Source of the DNA: Schlesneria sp. DSM 10557
GTDB taxonomy: Bacteria > Planctomycetota > Planctomycetia > Planctomycetales > Planctomycetaceae
Direction: 5' to 3'
Assembly: GCF_041860085.1 (NCBI RefSeq)
Contig: NZ_CP124747.1
Coordinates: forward strand, 5,355,001 to 5,419,000
Length of the DNA: 64,000 nt
Shown here: positions 34,146-44,210 of the stretch, in pieces
Numbering within the stretch: position 1 is the stretch's first letter
How the letters are laid out: every line of letters starts with the position of its first letter
Translations under genes and position numbers: made by a program
Notes under the pieces: model-generated
What the model was told of the DNA's origin: nothing
Seen by the model: the letters and a program-made list of their open reading frames with translations, nothing else
The model's database searches: none

Positions 34146-35284
34146 GCTTGCATCTCCTTTCGAGCCCACTCATCCAGCCGAAGCAGCTCCGACAGGGATG
34201 GTTGAGCATCGAAGTTGTGTCCGTTCAGAATATCTCCGCAGGCTTGCGGGATCTCTGTAAATTTCAAGCTGCCATCTAAAAAACGCTGCACGGCAACTTC
34301 GTTGCCCGCATTCAATACCGCACCGCAGGTGCCCCCACGGCGAGCGACTTCAAATCCAAGTTGTAAAGCGGGAAACGCTTCGAGATCCGGGGGGAAGAAT
34401 TCGAGCTGGTACGATTGAGCCCAGTTCATCGATGGACCGGAAGCCGTCCATCGTTCTGGGTAGGTCAATGCGTACTGGATTGGTAGCTTCATGTCAGGTG
34501 GTGAAAGCTGTGCGAGAACGCTGCCATCAATGAACTCGACGAACGAATGCACGATGGACTGCGGGTGAATCATTACGCCGATCTGGTCGAATTCAAGATC
34601 GAAAAGCCAACGCGCTTCGATCACTTCCAGCGCCTTGTTCATCATGCTGGCCGAGTCGACCGTAATCTTGGGACCCATCTGCCAGGTGGGGTGAGCCAGC
34701 GCCCGTTCGATCGTGACATCGCGTTCGAGCCGCTCTTTCGACCAGCCACGAAACGGCCCGCCACTGGCGGTCAGCACGATCCGCTTCAGGTCTTTGCGTC
34801 GTCCTCCGAGGAGAGCCTGGAAGATGGCGCTATGTTCGCTGTCGACGGGGATTAGGTCTGCACCTGTTCTCGCGGCGAGGTCCATGACGAGCGGGCCCGC
34901 GACGACGAGTGTCTCTTTATTGGCGATGGCGACCCGTTTTCTGGCTTCAATCGCGGCCCATGCTCCACGAAGTCCGGCGGCTCCGACGATCCCGCAGACC
35001 ACGGTGTCCACGTCCTGGTGTGCGGAGATCCGTTCCAGAGCATCAGGTCCGAAGAGAACTTCGGTCTCGCGCGGGAAGGCGTTGCCACCCATCTGCGCGC
35101 GGACCGCAGGGTCAGAAATCACGGCGAACTGAGGCTTGAACTGGTGACACTGCTGTGCCAGAGATTCCCAGCGAGCGTGCGCGGTCAAAGCCGCTACCTG
35201 CAGACGGGAACCGTGTGCGGCAATGACATCGAGACAACTGGTGCCAATCGAGCCGGTTGCGCCCAAGACGGCGATCCGGTTCAT
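34118..35284 (-). CDS. dxr: 1-deoxy-D-xylulose-5-phosphate reductoisomerase
   Basis: A 388-residue enzyme that makes 2-C-methyl-D-erythritol 4-phosphate in the MEP isoprenoid pathway. It has the NADPH site [51 protein letters not shown], the metal/substrate block [57 protein letters not shown] and [14 protein letters not shown]. Start ATG at 35284 gives a normal length; a longer upstream frame adds non-conserved residues. It overlaps rseP, as dxr and rseP often neighbour each other in Gram-negatives. Confidence 0.97.
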   Translation of the reverse strand: MNRIAVLGATGSIGTSCLDVIAAHGSRLQVAALTAHARWESLAQQCHQFKPQFAVISDPAVRAQMGGNAFPRETEVLFGPDALERISAHQDVDTVVCGIVGAAGLRGAWAAIEARKRVAIANKETLVVAGPLVMDLAARTGADLIPVDSEHSAIFQALLGGRRKDLKRIVLTASGGPFRGWSKERLERDVTIERALAHPTWQMGPKITVDSASMMNKALEVIEARWLFDLEFDQIGVMIHPQSIVHSFVEFIDGSVLAQLSPPDMKLPIQYALTYPERWTASGPSMNWAQSYQLEFFPPDLEAFPALQLGFEVARRGGTCGAVLNAGNEVAVQRFLDGSLKFTEIPQACGDILNGHNFDAQPSLSELLRLDEWARKEMQAWKSSQSTC

Positions 35285-35689
35285 TTCGGGCAGTTCAAAG
35301 GGCACGCATCCCTCGCGGGGTCCTGGTGTTGAGGCACGCTTGCCATAACTCACGCCGTCACGGCTAATTGCGAATTTCCTCGAAGAACCCGCATTCTAGG
35401 TCCGGAATTCATTCCCAGCAATAGCGACGTGGGCAGATGCGTGTGGTCCCGCGTGGCGTCAGATTCCGAAGTCACGATGGGAAATGAGCGGGCGCGAAGG
35501 ACTAGTCCAAGTGCGTTAGAATGCCTTTGCCTGACAGCATTGATGCCGGCCACAAGAATGTGACCACATGGATGCGCCCACAGTGGCGATGCCGCTGATT
35601 GCCGAGGCGCGCTGCGGTGTCTCCGCATGTGGACGAACATCATTATTGTGCGAAGAAGCTGGGCGCAATGAAGCGGCGGTTCGTATAGA
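35285..35689. other. Gap between the oxidoreductase and dxr
   Basis: About 400 bases on an otherwise tight minus-strand run. I see no gene. The spacing suggests that dxr-rseP has its own promoter, but no clean one is visible. Confidence 0.45.
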
Positions 35690-36775
35690 TTAGGCGACGC
35701 GGCGAAGCGGTACCGTGGACTGCGGGTACGGTCCCATCGGACCCTGCGCGTGTCCATCCCACTGATGTTTAGCGACCTTGTCCAGAATGCGATCTGCGAC
35801 AGACATTGCGTCGAGTGCCTGCAGGCCGTCGACCAGCGGTTTCTCGCCGGTGACTGCACAATGAACGAATTCACGCAGTTCCTGAGTCAGGGCGTCAGGG
35901 CCGCCCGCTTCGACCGGAGCTTCTTCGATTTTGATGAACTGGCCGAAGACGTCCTTCTTCAGTGCTTCCAGGTCGGCACCGGGTTGAGCCGCTCGTTGCA
36001 ACGGTGGCATTCCGTGAGTCAGGGCAAGTCCTGGTGCATAGCGTTTGACGTCCCGCTGATTCAGGTCGACAGTGACGCAACCGGACGCGGACCAGGCGGT
36101 CATTGAGCGAGACACCGTCGGGCTGATGCGACTGGCTGTCAAATCGGCGATGCAGCCGTTCTCGAAGTACAGTCGGGCCTGGGCCGCGTCTTCGTTCTGG
36201 CCCATCACGCCAATTCCGAATGCTTCGCAGCGACTCACGGTACTTTTCACCAGTGAAAGGACGAGGTCAATATCGTGAATCATCAGGTCGTGGACGACGC
36301 CGATATCAGTTGAACGGAAGGTGTACGTGCTGGTTCGTTCGCACCGGATGTATTTGGGCGACGAGATCAGTTTCTGAGCAGACTGGAAGGCGGGATTGAA
36401 TCGTTCGATGTGTCCCACCTGCAGCAGTGTTTCGTTCTGCGTCGCAAGTTCGACGAGTTCCCGTGCGTGCTTGACCGAACCGGCCAGGGGCTTTTCCACG
36501 AGGACCGGAATTCCCAGTTCCAGAAAGGCACCGGCTACCTTGCGATGGGCGACGGTGGGAACCACGACAGAAACGGCGTCGACGACATTTCGATCGAGCA
36601 GATCGTGGTAGTCGGCGACCCAGCACGTGTGATGCTTGTTGGCGACTTCCTGACCCCGCTGGGCCTGGCTGTCGGCAACGGCGATCAGCTCGACTCCCTC
36701 CATCTCACTGAGGATTCGAGCATGATGGCGGCCCAGAGCGCCAACCCCAATCACCGCGACTCGCAATCGTTTCAT
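35690..36775 (-). CDS. Gfo/Idh/MocA family oxidoreductase next to lpxA
   Basis: A 361-residue NAD(P)-dependent dehydrogenase: Rossmann motif VAVIGVGALGRHHARIL, the EKP catalytic lysine motif in VLVEKPLAGS, GHIERFNPAF and the conserved HDLMIHDIDLVLSL. It lies 63 bp after lpxA on the same strand. In some bacteria a Gfo/Idh enzyme next to lpxA is GnnA, which with GnnB makes the diamino sugar for N-acylated lipid A. No GnnB-like aminotransferase is in the window, so that assignment is only a possibility. Other Gfo/Idh proteins between lpxA and lpxB have no known role. Confidence 0.85.
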   Translation of the reverse strand: MKRLRVAVIGVGALGRHHARILSEMEGVELIAVADSQAQRGQEVANKHHTCWVADYHDLLDRNVVDAVSVVVPTVAHRKVAGAFLELGIPVLVEKPLAGSVKHARELVELATQNETLLQVGHIERFNPAFQSAQKLISSPKYIRCERTSTYTFRSTDIGVVHDLMIHDIDLVLSLVKSTVSRCEAFGIGVMGQNEDAAQARLYFENGCIADLTASRISPTVSRSMTAWSASGCVTVDLNQRDVKRYAPGLALTHGMPPLQRAAQPGADLEALKKDVFGQFIKIEEAPVEAGGPDALTQELREFVHCAVTGEKPLVDGLQALDAMSVADRILDKVAKHQWDGHAQGPMGPYPQSTVPLRRVA

Positions 36776-36838
36776 CGTAAAAACCTGTTTTCCCTGTCGA
36801 CGCGACAACCTGCTGTGGTGGTTTTCCCGGTCGGCCGA

Positions 36839-37684
36839 TTACGCGGCCTTGGTTTCTTCACTGGCGGAAGGCTTGCCGCGAAGGCTTTCGCGTGCTCGGC
36901 CATTCTTGCCTTTGGCGGATTGCTCACAGAAGTTGAGCAATGTCATGAGTTCGATCGGCAGGACCCCGTCGGTCTGTTCCGACAACCGTTCGCGAACTTC
37001 TTCCAGCTTGACGTGTTCCCGGAAGATCAGTTTGTAGGCCTGGCGGACCAGATTGATCGCGTTCTCAGAGATTCCACGTCGACGCATTCCGACGACGTTG
37101 ACCGTGACGATTTCCGGCTTGTCGCTGCCGGCGGCAAGCATGAAAGGAGGAATGTCCTGAGGAGCCCGGCAACCGCCGCTGATAAAGCAGCCCGTTCCGA
37201 GTGTCGCGAAGTGGTGAACGACCGAGTTGCCCGAGACAATCGCGTAATCCTGAACGTGCACGTGTCCACCGAGCAGACTGCCGTTGCACAGGATGACGTT
37301 GTTGAAGACGTGGCAGTTGTGGGCGACGTGGGCGTTCGCCATCAGGAAGTTACGATGACCAATCCGGGTCACACCGTCTTCCTTGTCGGCTCCGCGATTG
37401 ACGGTCACTCCTTCGCGAAACAGGTTGTCGTCGCCGATTTCGACTCGGGTTGGTGAACCGCTGTAGCCGATATCTTGTGGCTCGCCCCCGATGACGGCTC
37501 CGGGGTAAAACCGGTTTCGGTCACCGATGGTGGTGTGGCCGATCAGCGAGACATGGCTGTCGAGCTTGCAGGCGTTCCCCAGCTTGACGTGGGGACCAAT
37601 GACGCAGAAGGGGCCGATCTCGACATCGTCGCCGATCTGAGCTTGAGCATCTACTTGCGACAAGGGTGAGATCGTTCGCGGCAT
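36839..37684 (-). CDS. lpxA: Acyl-ACP--UDP-N-acetylglucosamine O-acyltransferase
   Basis: A 281-residue left-handed beta-helix acyltransferase that begins lipid A synthesis. Hexapeptide repeats run through the first 180 residues (e.g. IGDDVEIGPFCVIGPHVKLG). The catalytic region reads NAHVAHNCHVFNNVILCN with the essential His, and LAAGSDKPEIVTVNVVGMRRRGIS is the typical post-helix block. The C-terminal helical part is complete and ends in a basic/polar tail. It sits between lpxC (103 bp upstream) and the oxidoreductase. Confidence 0.95.
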   Translation of the reverse strand: MPRTISPLSQVDAQAQIGDDVEIGPFCVIGPHVKLGNACKLDSHVSLIGHTTIGDRNRFYPGAVIGGEPQDIGYSGSPTRVEIGDDNLFREGVTVNRGADKEDGVTRIGHRNFLMANAHVAHNCHVFNNVILCNGSLLGGHVHVQDYAIVSGNSVVHHFATLGTGCFISGGCRAPQDIPPFMLAAGSDKPEIVTVNVVGMRRRGISENAINLVRQAYKLIFREHVKLEEVRERLSEQTDGVLPIELMTLLNFCEQSAKGKNGRARESLRGKPSASEETKAA

Positions 37685-37787
37685 GGTGTCGTCCTTGAAT
37701 TTCGCTTGATCGAGATCACAGTGTTAGTATCGGTGTTTGCCGGGCTGTAGTTCACACAGTTGTCGTGGCGGGCGAGTGCCGAATCTT

Positions 37788-38666
37788 TCATGCGGCTTTG
37801 GAATAGGCCATTTTCGCCGGTTGGCTGACCTGGATCTTCTGGCAGATGGCATGGTTGGTGTTGTGTCCCGAGCGGTAAGCGCGGAAGTGACCATGCACAT
37901 CGCACCCCATCAGGGCGAAATCTCCGATGCAGTCCAGAATCTTGTGGCGGACGCACTCGTCAGAGCTTCGCAACTGGTTGCCGATGACGCCGTCCGGTCC
38001 GAAGATCAGCAGGTCTTTTTCGGTGACGCGTGATCCGTACCCCTTCGACTGCAGCGCCGCCACTTCACTTTGCAGGATGAATGTCCTGGCGAACGCAATT
38101 TCGCTGACGAATGTCTCTGGAGAGAATTCATAGGTCAGCAGTTGGGGCTTGATCGGGGAACGCATTCCGTAGTCGAGTTCGTAGCTGATGACGAGCGTTC
38201 GGTGGAAGACGGGGCGAACCGAGATCTCTGATTCGTCTGAAGCGGTTTCGGTTCTGGAGCTGGAATGAACAACCAGCAATGGCTGGCGTGCCGTCTGTTC
38301 GACCGTTCCCGCTTCGAGCAACGCTTCGACAAAGGGAAGGCAGGAACCATCGGCGCCCGGGGGTTCAGGAGCATTCAGGCGGACCAGGCAGTTATCAATC
38401 TGCAGTCCTGCCAGAGCGGCCATGACATGTTCCACGAGGTCGACAGAGGCTTCACCATTGGAGATGGCCGTCCGTCGCTGGCGGGGAACAAGGTTTTCAA
38501 GCCGGGCAGGGATCGGCTTCGTTCCGGCGAGGTCAGTTCGCTGGAATCGAATTCCGTAGTTCTCGTCTGCTGGAAAGAAGGAAACCGTGACATCGGCACC
38601 TGAAAGGAAACCGAAGCCCCGATATTCAGCAGGGCGGACGAGAGTTCGTTGGCATCTTGGAGTCAT
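37788..38666 (-). CDS. lpxC: UDP-3-O-acyl-N-acetylglucosamine deacetylase
   Basis: A 292-residue zinc deacetylase, the committed step of lipid A synthesis. Zinc ligands are visible: His80 in SVDLVEHVMAALAGL and the His/Asp pair in VRHKILDCIGDFALMG. The second half begins at about residue 150 and contains the conserved ELDYG and FARTF(I)L segments. ATG at 38666 starts MTPRCQRTL, close to the usual LpxC N-terminus; an ATG seven codons upstream at 38687 is possible. In planctomycetes LpxC may be a fusion with FabZ, but here the protein ends without FabZ. Confidence 0.95.
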   Translation of the reverse strand: MTPRCQRTLVRPAEYRGFGFLSGADVTVSFFPADENYGIRFQRTDLAGTKPIPARLENLVPRQRRTAISNGEASVDLVEHVMAALAGLQIDNCLVRLNAPEPPGADGSCLPFVEALLEAGTVEQTARQPLLVVHSSSRTETASDESEISVRPVFHRTLVISYELDYGMRSPIKPQLLTYEFSPETFVSEIAFARTFILQSEVAALQSKGYGSRVTEKDLLIFGPDGVIGNQLRSSDECVRHKILDCIGDFALMGCDVHGHFRAYRSGHNTNHAICQKIQVSQPAKMAYSKAA

Positions 38667-38818
38667 GGGTGTCACCCGGCGCTGCATGTCGTCGCAATCA
38701 GATCGCGAAAGTCCGCTCGGGTGAGAACGCATCCCCCGGCAACGAGACGTCCAGCGATGGCAGCGCGTATTTGAGAGTGGCCGCTGGTTTGGAAGTTAAG
38801 TACGAACGCACAGAGAAT

Positions 38819-38852
38819 GGAAACCGACCCCGGACTAATCCAGGGTCGGGCG
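38819..38852 (-). terminator. Terminator between ompH and lpxC
   Basis: CCGACCCCGGA (38823-38833) pairs with TCCAGGGTCGG (38838-38848), one mismatch, tight loop. On the minus strand TTTCC follows the stem. It lies 28 bases past the ompH stop, so lpxC is probably expressed partly from its own promoter. Confidence 0.65.
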
Positions 38853-38875
38853 ATTTTGCGTCCGTCGGTCGAAGA

Positions 38876-39547
38876 CTAGTTGTTCTTCGATGCACCACCT
38901 GGGGTTGCGGTACGAGCAGGAGCCTTGCTTGAGGCTGCGTCTGGATTGAACTTCTTGTTGAGGCTTTCCAGAACGGGGGTGGTGATGTCTTCGTTCGGTC
39001 GGTAGAAGACGACCTGGCGGTTCATCCCCTGCAGCAACTGCTGTGGGTTCTCGGTGTCGAGATCTTCGCGGTTGAAGCGAATGATCAGGGTGTAGTTGAA
39101 GTGATTGGCGTACTTTTCCACCATGGTGGTCACTTCGTTGTAGACCTGCAGATAGATCTGCGATTCCTTCTTCAGGAATTCGCGTGACATCTGGCGGCGG
39201 AAGTTTTCGAATTCGGCAGCCTGCTTGACAGCCTGCTGTTCGACCTTGGAATACTCAGGAGCACCTTCGACGAGACTCTTCATCTTCTGCTGGAGTTCGA
39301 CGATCCCCTTCTGCATGTCCTTGGCTTTTTCTTCGCTTTCGGCGATTTCCTGCTTCAGGTCTTCACGCAGGCTCTCGAACTTTTTGTAGTTCTTGAAGAC
39401 GTAGGCCATGTCGATCAGGCCTACTTTATGAGGAAGATTGGTGGCGGCCGCGGCCGGTTCCTTGCTCTGACTCCAGGCGTCTCCCGTCAACGCGAGAACA
39501 CCAGCGAGCAGGGCGATTGCGGATGCCGAAACGATAACTTTCTTCAC
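38876..39547 (-). CDS. OmpH/Skp-family periplasmic chaperone
   Basis: A 223-residue exported protein: signal peptide VKKVIVSASAIALLAGVLALTGDAWS, the OmpH start KVGLIDMAYVFKNYKKFESL, a coiled-coil tentacle region (ESEEKAKDMQKGIVELQQKMKSL through FLKKESQIYLQVYN) and the closing segment YTLIIRFNREDLD. Skp holds unfolded outer membrane proteins in the periplasm. The start is GTG at 39547 preceded by AAAGGAG; an ATG further up would give an odd N-terminus. A Ser/Ala/Pro tail follows the domain. It heads the lpxC-lpxA-dxr-rseP run, as in many diderm bacteria. Confidence 0.9.
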   Translation of the reverse strand: MKKVIVSASAIALLAGVLALTGDAWSQSKEPAAAATNLPHKVGLIDMAYVFKNYKKFESLREDLKQEIAESEEKAKDMQKGIVELQQKMKSLVEGAPEYSKVEQQAVKQAAEFENFRRQMSREFLKKESQIYLQVYNEVTTMVEKYANHFNYTLIIRFNREDLDTENPQQLLQGMNRQVVFYRPNEDITTPVLESLNKKFNPDAASSKAPARTATPGGASKNN

Positions 39548-39902
39548 GGCTGATGCACTCCTTTGCGTGGCCGAACGGACGAAAATCGGTTGTGTCGTGG
39601 TCGCGTCTGCTCGGCGAGCCAAATCCCTTGGCTTTCAACCGGCGGACAGGAAGACAATGGCATTTTGCACAGCTAATAAATCTCGTCAATACGAACTGCT
39701 GTCGGGATTCACTTTTAGGACTTCCTTTTATCGAAATTGACCTGTTCTGGCAGGATCTGCCGCTGCAATTCGCTTCAAAACGTCCAAAACGAGCTGACAA
39801 AGCGAAAGTTTCTCAAGCTCTCTGGGTGAATCAGACCTGCCAACGGTGTAGATTCTTTCACTCTTCAGCCCGTCCCCAGACCTGAATTCAGGATACCATG
39901 CG
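39548..39902. other. Divergent promoter region, ompH and FGGY kinase
   Basis: About 355 bases between divergent start codons; no gene. It must contain the promoter of the envelope operon. An AT-rich stretch around 39660-39740 is the likeliest place, but I see no box pair good enough to call. Confidence 0.45.
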
Positions 39903-41369
39903 ATGCCCATCGTGATCGGAGTGGATCTCGGTACGACCAAAATCACCAGTATCGCCGTCGACACCCAAACTGGAGTTCTGGTTGCCATCGGATCGGCCGC
40001 GAATGACGGTCGCGTCACGGCTACCGCAGACGCTGCACGAGGCCACTCCGAATGGGACGCAAAGCAAATCATCGCAGCCAGTTGCCGCTGCCTGGCGCAG
40101 GTTGCTGAACAACTGGGGAACCACGTCGGGGAGGTGATCGGGATCGGCGTCACCGGGCAGCAGCACGGAATGCTGCTGGTTGATTCTCACCTCAACCCGG
40201 TCTCTCCTTTGATTAACTGGCAGGACCGTCGAGCCCTCGAAATGTGTCCCGAAGGTGACAAGACCTGGCTGCAATCGGCCCGCGAGGCGATTGGAAACGA
40301 GGCCTGGAAACGGACGGGATGCTGGCTGCAACCGGGATTCATGGCAGTCACGCTGTACGAACTGGCGAAGCGTCGAATCGTGCCCGAAGGGGCACGTGCG
40401 CTGTTCATCATGGACTACTTTACAGCAGTGCTGACAGGTGCCGACCCCGTCACTGAACCTTCGTGCGCAGGAAGTAGCGGCGTCTTCCATGCCCCGACGA
40501 GAAATTGGGACGACCAGGCGATCAAAGCTCTGGGCCTGTCACGCGACTGGTTCCCACCGATCCTGGAAGCCGATCAGCAGGCGGGGACGCTCACCGACGA
40601 ATATGCGAATAAGACCGGACTTCCCGCCGGAATCCCGATCTTTGCTCCGATTGGTGATCACCAGGCAAGTTTTCTGGGAAGCGTGGCCGATCCCACGAAG
40701 ACGGTCCTCGTGAATGTCGGGACAGGTGCCCAGGTGGCGATGTTCACAGAGGGACTCGATTTTGTCCCCCCCATTGAGCTGCGTCCGTTTCCTGTCAAGG
40801 GAAACCTGTTGTCAAACGTCGGTCTGGCCGGGGGCTGGTCGTACCAGGTACTGGAACAGTTCTTCGGTGACGTTGGCAAGCAGCTCTTTCATGTGCCGTC
40901 GACCGAAAAGCTTTACAACGTGATGAACGAGCTGGCTACGGCGATTCCGTCGGGTGCGGACGGTCTGCGGTGTGAACCTCGCTTTTCCGGGACGCGACTT
41001 GATCCCACTGTCCGTGGTTCGATCACCGGACTGTCGCCGCAAAACTTCACGGCCGGACATCTGTGTCGCGCGATCCTGGAAGGAATGGGCCGATCCCTGC
41101 ACGAAGGGTTTCTGGCGATTCAACAGATCAACCGGGCCAAGCCCACGATTCTTGTAGCGGCGGGAAACGGCCTGCGTGAAAATCCCCTGCTGGCCGAAAT
41201 TGTTTCCCGCGCTTTCGACCTGCCGATGCTCTTCACGCGACATCGCGAAGAAGCTGCGTTCGGTGCCGCGTTAGTGGCCTGTGTCGGAACAGGTCAGTTC
41301 GACAGCCTGGAAGCGGCGGCCAATCGATTGATCGTGACATCCCCTGATCCGAAATTTTCCGTCTGCTAG
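39903..41369 (+). CDS. FGGY-family carbohydrate kinase (xylulokinase/sedoheptulokinase-like)
   Basis: A 488-residue sugar kinase. The N-terminal phosphate-1 motif is VIGVDLGTTKITSIAVD; GIGVTGQQHGMLL and LINWQDRRA form the sugar site; the C-terminal half has FAPIGDHQASFLGSV, VNVGTGAQVAMF and the adenosine motif LVAAGNGLRENPLLAEIVSRAF. Xylulokinases usually have GQMHG; GQQHG here leaves sedoheptulose or another ketose possible, so I give no symbol. The gene stands alone with no isomerase or transporter beside it. Confidence 0.85.
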   Translation: MPIVIGVDLGTTKITSIAVDTQTGVLVAIGSAANDGRVTATADAARGHSEWDAKQIIAASCRCLAQVAEQLGNHVGEVIGIGVTGQQHGMLLVDSHLNPVSPLINWQDRRALEMCPEGDKTWLQSAREAIGNEAWKRTGCWLQPGFMAVTLYELAKRRIVPEGARALFIMDYFTAVLTGADPVTEPSCAGSSGVFHAPTRNWDDQAIKALGLSRDWFPPILEADQQAGTLTDEYANKTGLPAGIPIFAPIGDHQASFLGSVADPTKTVLVNVGTGAQVAMFTEGLDFVPPIELRPFPVKGNLLSNVGLAGGWSYQVLEQFFGDVGKQLFHVPSTEKLYNVMNELATAIPSGADGLRCEPRFSGTRLDPTVRGSITGLSPQNFTAGHLCRAILEGMGRSLHEGFLAIQQINRAKPTILVAAGNGLRENPLLAEIVSRAFDLPMLFTRHREEAAFGAALVACVGTGQFDSLEAAANRLIVTSPDPKFSVC

Positions 41370-41710
41370 TTGCGCGGGCAGCACCCCTTCCTGACGGATT
41401 GCTGACCAGGCTGACTAAATAGGCTGACTAAGAAGTCCGGTACGCATGGGGCCGGGGGACATCGACGATGACGGAGTTGTCAGCTTTCGTGCTGCTGAGG
41501 GTGCCGACGCAAGGGTGAGTCCCTGACGCTGGGTCGTGGCGATGTTTGAGTCGAGGTGAAGTTCGTCTCGACGGGCGTTCGCCTCGAATGTCATGACGCG
41601 GATCCGGAAACCGCCCGTACCGCGATTTTGCAAACATCACTGCGTCCTCCCGGTGACGTGATCTTCCTGTTAGGATGCCGTTTTCCCCTTCCCGTGTTGA
41701 AAGATGAGCT
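41370..41710. other. Intergenic region with a word shared with 19.4 kb
   Basis: About 340 bases, no gene seen. GTGCCGACGCAAG at 41501-41513 matches 19419-19431 exactly. A tandem near-repeat GGCTGACTAA occurs at about 41409-41431. No terminator hairpin is obvious. Confidence 0.45.
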
Positions 41711-42559
41711 ATGCGAATTGCGGCGATTCAGACGGATATCAAGCTGGGCGACAAGGCTGGCAATCTGGACCGAATGATCTCTTACGTGCGCGAGACCAGA
41801 AAGAATGGCGCCACATTCACCATCTTTCCCGAATGCGCACTGACAGGTTACTGCTTCGACAGTATTGAAGAAGCTCGCCCTTATGCTGAATCGATTCCCG
41901 GACCGTCCGTCGAAAAAATGGCGGCCGTGTGTAAGGAACTGGGGGTCTATACTGTATTTGGTATGTTGGAATCCGACGGTAGCAAAGTCTTCAACGCTCT
42001 GGCGCTCGTCGGACCCGAAGGGCTGGTCGCCTCGTACCGTAAGATCCACCTCCCTCGTCTGGGGGTTGATCGATTTACCGATTACGGTGACCGCCCCTTT
42101 GCTGTCCACGAAATCGCGGGGGTCAAGGTGGGTATGAATATCTGCTACGATGGAGGATTCCCGGAATCGTCTCGCATTATGACCCTGCTGGGGGCGGATC
42201 TGATCGTCCTGCCAACCAACTGGCCACCCGGCGCGGAAGGGGCAGGGGATTTCACCGTGAACGCACGAGCGATGGAAAATACTGTCTACTACGCGGCCGC
42301 CGATCGAGTCGGTGTGGAGCGGGGAGTGAAGTTCGTCGGCAAAAGCAAGATCTGCGATCCGCTGGGGAAGACGATCGCCTTCGCGGATCACACGGACGAA
42401 GAAATCCTGTACGCCGATATCGACGTCACCCGTTCCCGTACCAAACATCTCGTCCGAACAGCGGGGATCAACGAAGTGGATCGGATTGCGGACCGACGTC
42501 CCGAGGTTTACGCTCCGCTGGTAGCGCCCCATTCTCTGAAACGGCCCGGCCGCGACTGA
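41711..42559 (+). CDS. Nitrilase-superfamily carbon-nitrogen hydrolase
   Basis: A 282-residue amidase. The Glu-Lys-Cys triad is visible: Glu in FPECALTGYCF, Lys in YRKIHLPRLGVDRF, and Cys in VGMNICYDGGFPESSR. Full length for the family. Its substrate could be a carbamoyl or aliphatic amide; the sequence does not distinguish. There is no operon partner; the next gene is a PQQ propeller 232 bp away. Confidence 0.88.
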   Translation: MRIAAIQTDIKLGDKAGNLDRMISYVRETRKNGATFTIFPECALTGYCFDSIEEARPYAESIPGPSVEKMAAVCKELGVYTVFGMLESDGSKVFNALALVGPEGLVASYRKIHLPRLGVDRFTDYGDRPFAVHEIAGVKVGMNICYDGGFPESSRIMTLLGADLIVLPTNWPPGAEGAGDFTVNARAMENTVYYAAADRVGVERGVKFVGKSKICDPLGKTIAFADHTDEEILYADIDVTRSRTKHLVRTAGINEVDRIADRRPEVYAPLVAPHSLKRPGRD

Positions 42560-42791
42560 TTTCCGGAGTATCGGACCACTTGTTCGTGCGGCCAAATTCC
42601 ATGCCGGTGAGTTTGAAAGTGAGAAAGACAGGTGGGACGGTCACATCGCGGTCATGGACACCCCAAACCAGATTCTGAGATGACATCCGTGACCCCGTTC
42701 AGGAGTGGAGCAGACTGGCTCGCTGAACCACGCTCTGGATCCCGTTCGCCTGAGTAGACGTTTGCCTGACTAAAACGTAAAGGATTGAAAC

Positions 42792-44159
42792 ATGTGCTGT
42801 CGATTGACTCGTCCGAACCGGGTAGTGCCGATTGTGATGGCAGCCTGTTTGTCGCTGGCGTCTTCTTCGTTTGCGGATGACTGGCCACAGTGGATGGGGC
42901 CCGAACGCGACGCCGTCTGGCGTGAAAAGGGGATCATTAAGACCTTTCCTGCTGATGGTCCCAAAGTTCGTTGGCGCACGAAGGTGGGCGGGGGTTACGC
43001 GGGACCTGCCGTGGCGAACGGACGGGTTTATGTGACCGACAAGCAACTTCCCAGTGGCGAGAGCGATCCAAGCAACCCCTTCAGCCGTGAACGTCAGACG
43101 GCCTCTGAGCGCGTCTTGTGCCTGGATGACAAAGACGGCTCGATCATCTGGAAGCACGAATACGATTGTCCCTACACGGTCAGTTATCCCGCTGGTCCCC
43201 GCACGACTCCCGTCATCAAGGACGGGTTCGTCTACACGCTCGGCTCAGAAGGACATCTCTTCTGTCTGACTGCGGAGTCCGGCGAGGTCGTGTGGTCTCG
43301 TTCGTTCCAGAAAGACTACGGCCGTGATCAGACCCCTGTCTGGGGTTATTCCTCAAATCCTCTGCTGGATGGCGACCGGCTGATCTGTTTGGTCGGAGGA
43401 GAGGGGACCGCCGTTGTTGCGTTTGACAAATCGACTGGCCGGGAGGTCTGGCGAGCCCTGGATTCCACCGGCGAACATGCATCGGGGTACAGTTCACCGA
43501 TCATCGTTGAAGCGGGTGGGAAGCGGCAGCTGATTGTCTGGCATCCTTCCTCCATCAACGGCCTCGATCCGGAAACAGGCAAGGTGTACTGGTCGGTTCC
43601 CTTTACCTCACAGACGGGCCTCTCCGTGGCCACGCCGCGAGTCGATGGTAATTTGCTGTTTATCACCGCTTTCTACAACGGCTCAATGCTGCTCAAGCTA
43701 GACGAGAAAACTCCGACCGCGACCGAAGTGTGGCGACGCCACGGTAAGAATGAACGTCAGACCGATGCACTGCACAGCATTATCAGCACTCCGATGATCG
43801 ATCACGGATATATTTTCGGGGTCTGCAGCTATGGCGAACTACGCTGTCTCGATTTGAAGAATGGCGATCGGCTGTGGGCCACGTTCGAAGCCACCAGCGG
43901 ACGGTCTGCACGCTGGGGGAATGCCTTCCTGGTGAAGCACGAAGATCGTTACTTCCTCTTTAACGAGCAGGGGGATCTGATCATGGCGCACCTGACACCC
44001 AAGGGGTATCACGAACTGGGGCGAGTTCACCTGCTCGAACCGACGGGTCCTGCCGAACGACGCGACGTTGTCTGGACGCATCCGGCGTTCGCGAATCGAA
44101 ATGTCTATGTGAGGAATGACCGGGAAATCGTGTCTGCATCGCTGGCAGAATCGGAATGA
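42792..44159 (+). CDS. Secreted PQQ-type beta-propeller protein
   Basis: A 455-residue protein with signal peptide (RVVPIVMAACLSLASSSFA), then the planctomycete start DDWPQWMGPERDAVWREKGI and repeated propeller blades (LCLDDKDGSIIWKHEYD, FCLTAESGEVVWSRSF, VAFDKSTGREVWRAL, NGLDPETGKVYWSVPF, RCLDLKNGDRLWATFE). It is a paralogue of the protein at 23259 and likewise has no obvious quinoprotein dehydrogenase active site. Convergent with the formylglycine-like gene, 51 bp between stops. Confidence 0.85.
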   Translation: MCCRLTRPNRVVPIVMAACLSLASSSFADDWPQWMGPERDAVWREKGIIKTFPADGPKVRWRTKVGGGYAGPAVANGRVYVTDKQLPSGESDPSNPFSRERQTASERVLCLDDKDGSIIWKHEYDCPYTVSYPAGPRTTPVIKDGFVYTLGSEGHLFCLTAESGEVVWSRSFQKDYGRDQTPVWGYSSNPLLDGDRLICLVGGEGTAVVAFDKSTGREVWRALDSTGEHASGYSSPIIVEAGGKRQLIVWHPSSINGLDPETGKVYWSVPFTSQTGLSVATPRVDGNLLFITAFYNGSMLLKLDEKTPTATEVWRRHGKNERQTDALHSIISTPMIDHGYIFGVCSYGELRCLDLKNGDRLWATFEATSGRSARWGNAFLVKHEDRYFLFNEQGDLIMAHLTPKGYHELGRVHLLEPTGPAERRDVVWTHPAFANRNVYVRNDREIVSASLAESE

Positions 44160-44210
44160 CCGCCAAGGCGGCGGCCATCCCGGTTCGTCTCCGTGCAGAC
44201 CAGGGACGGT

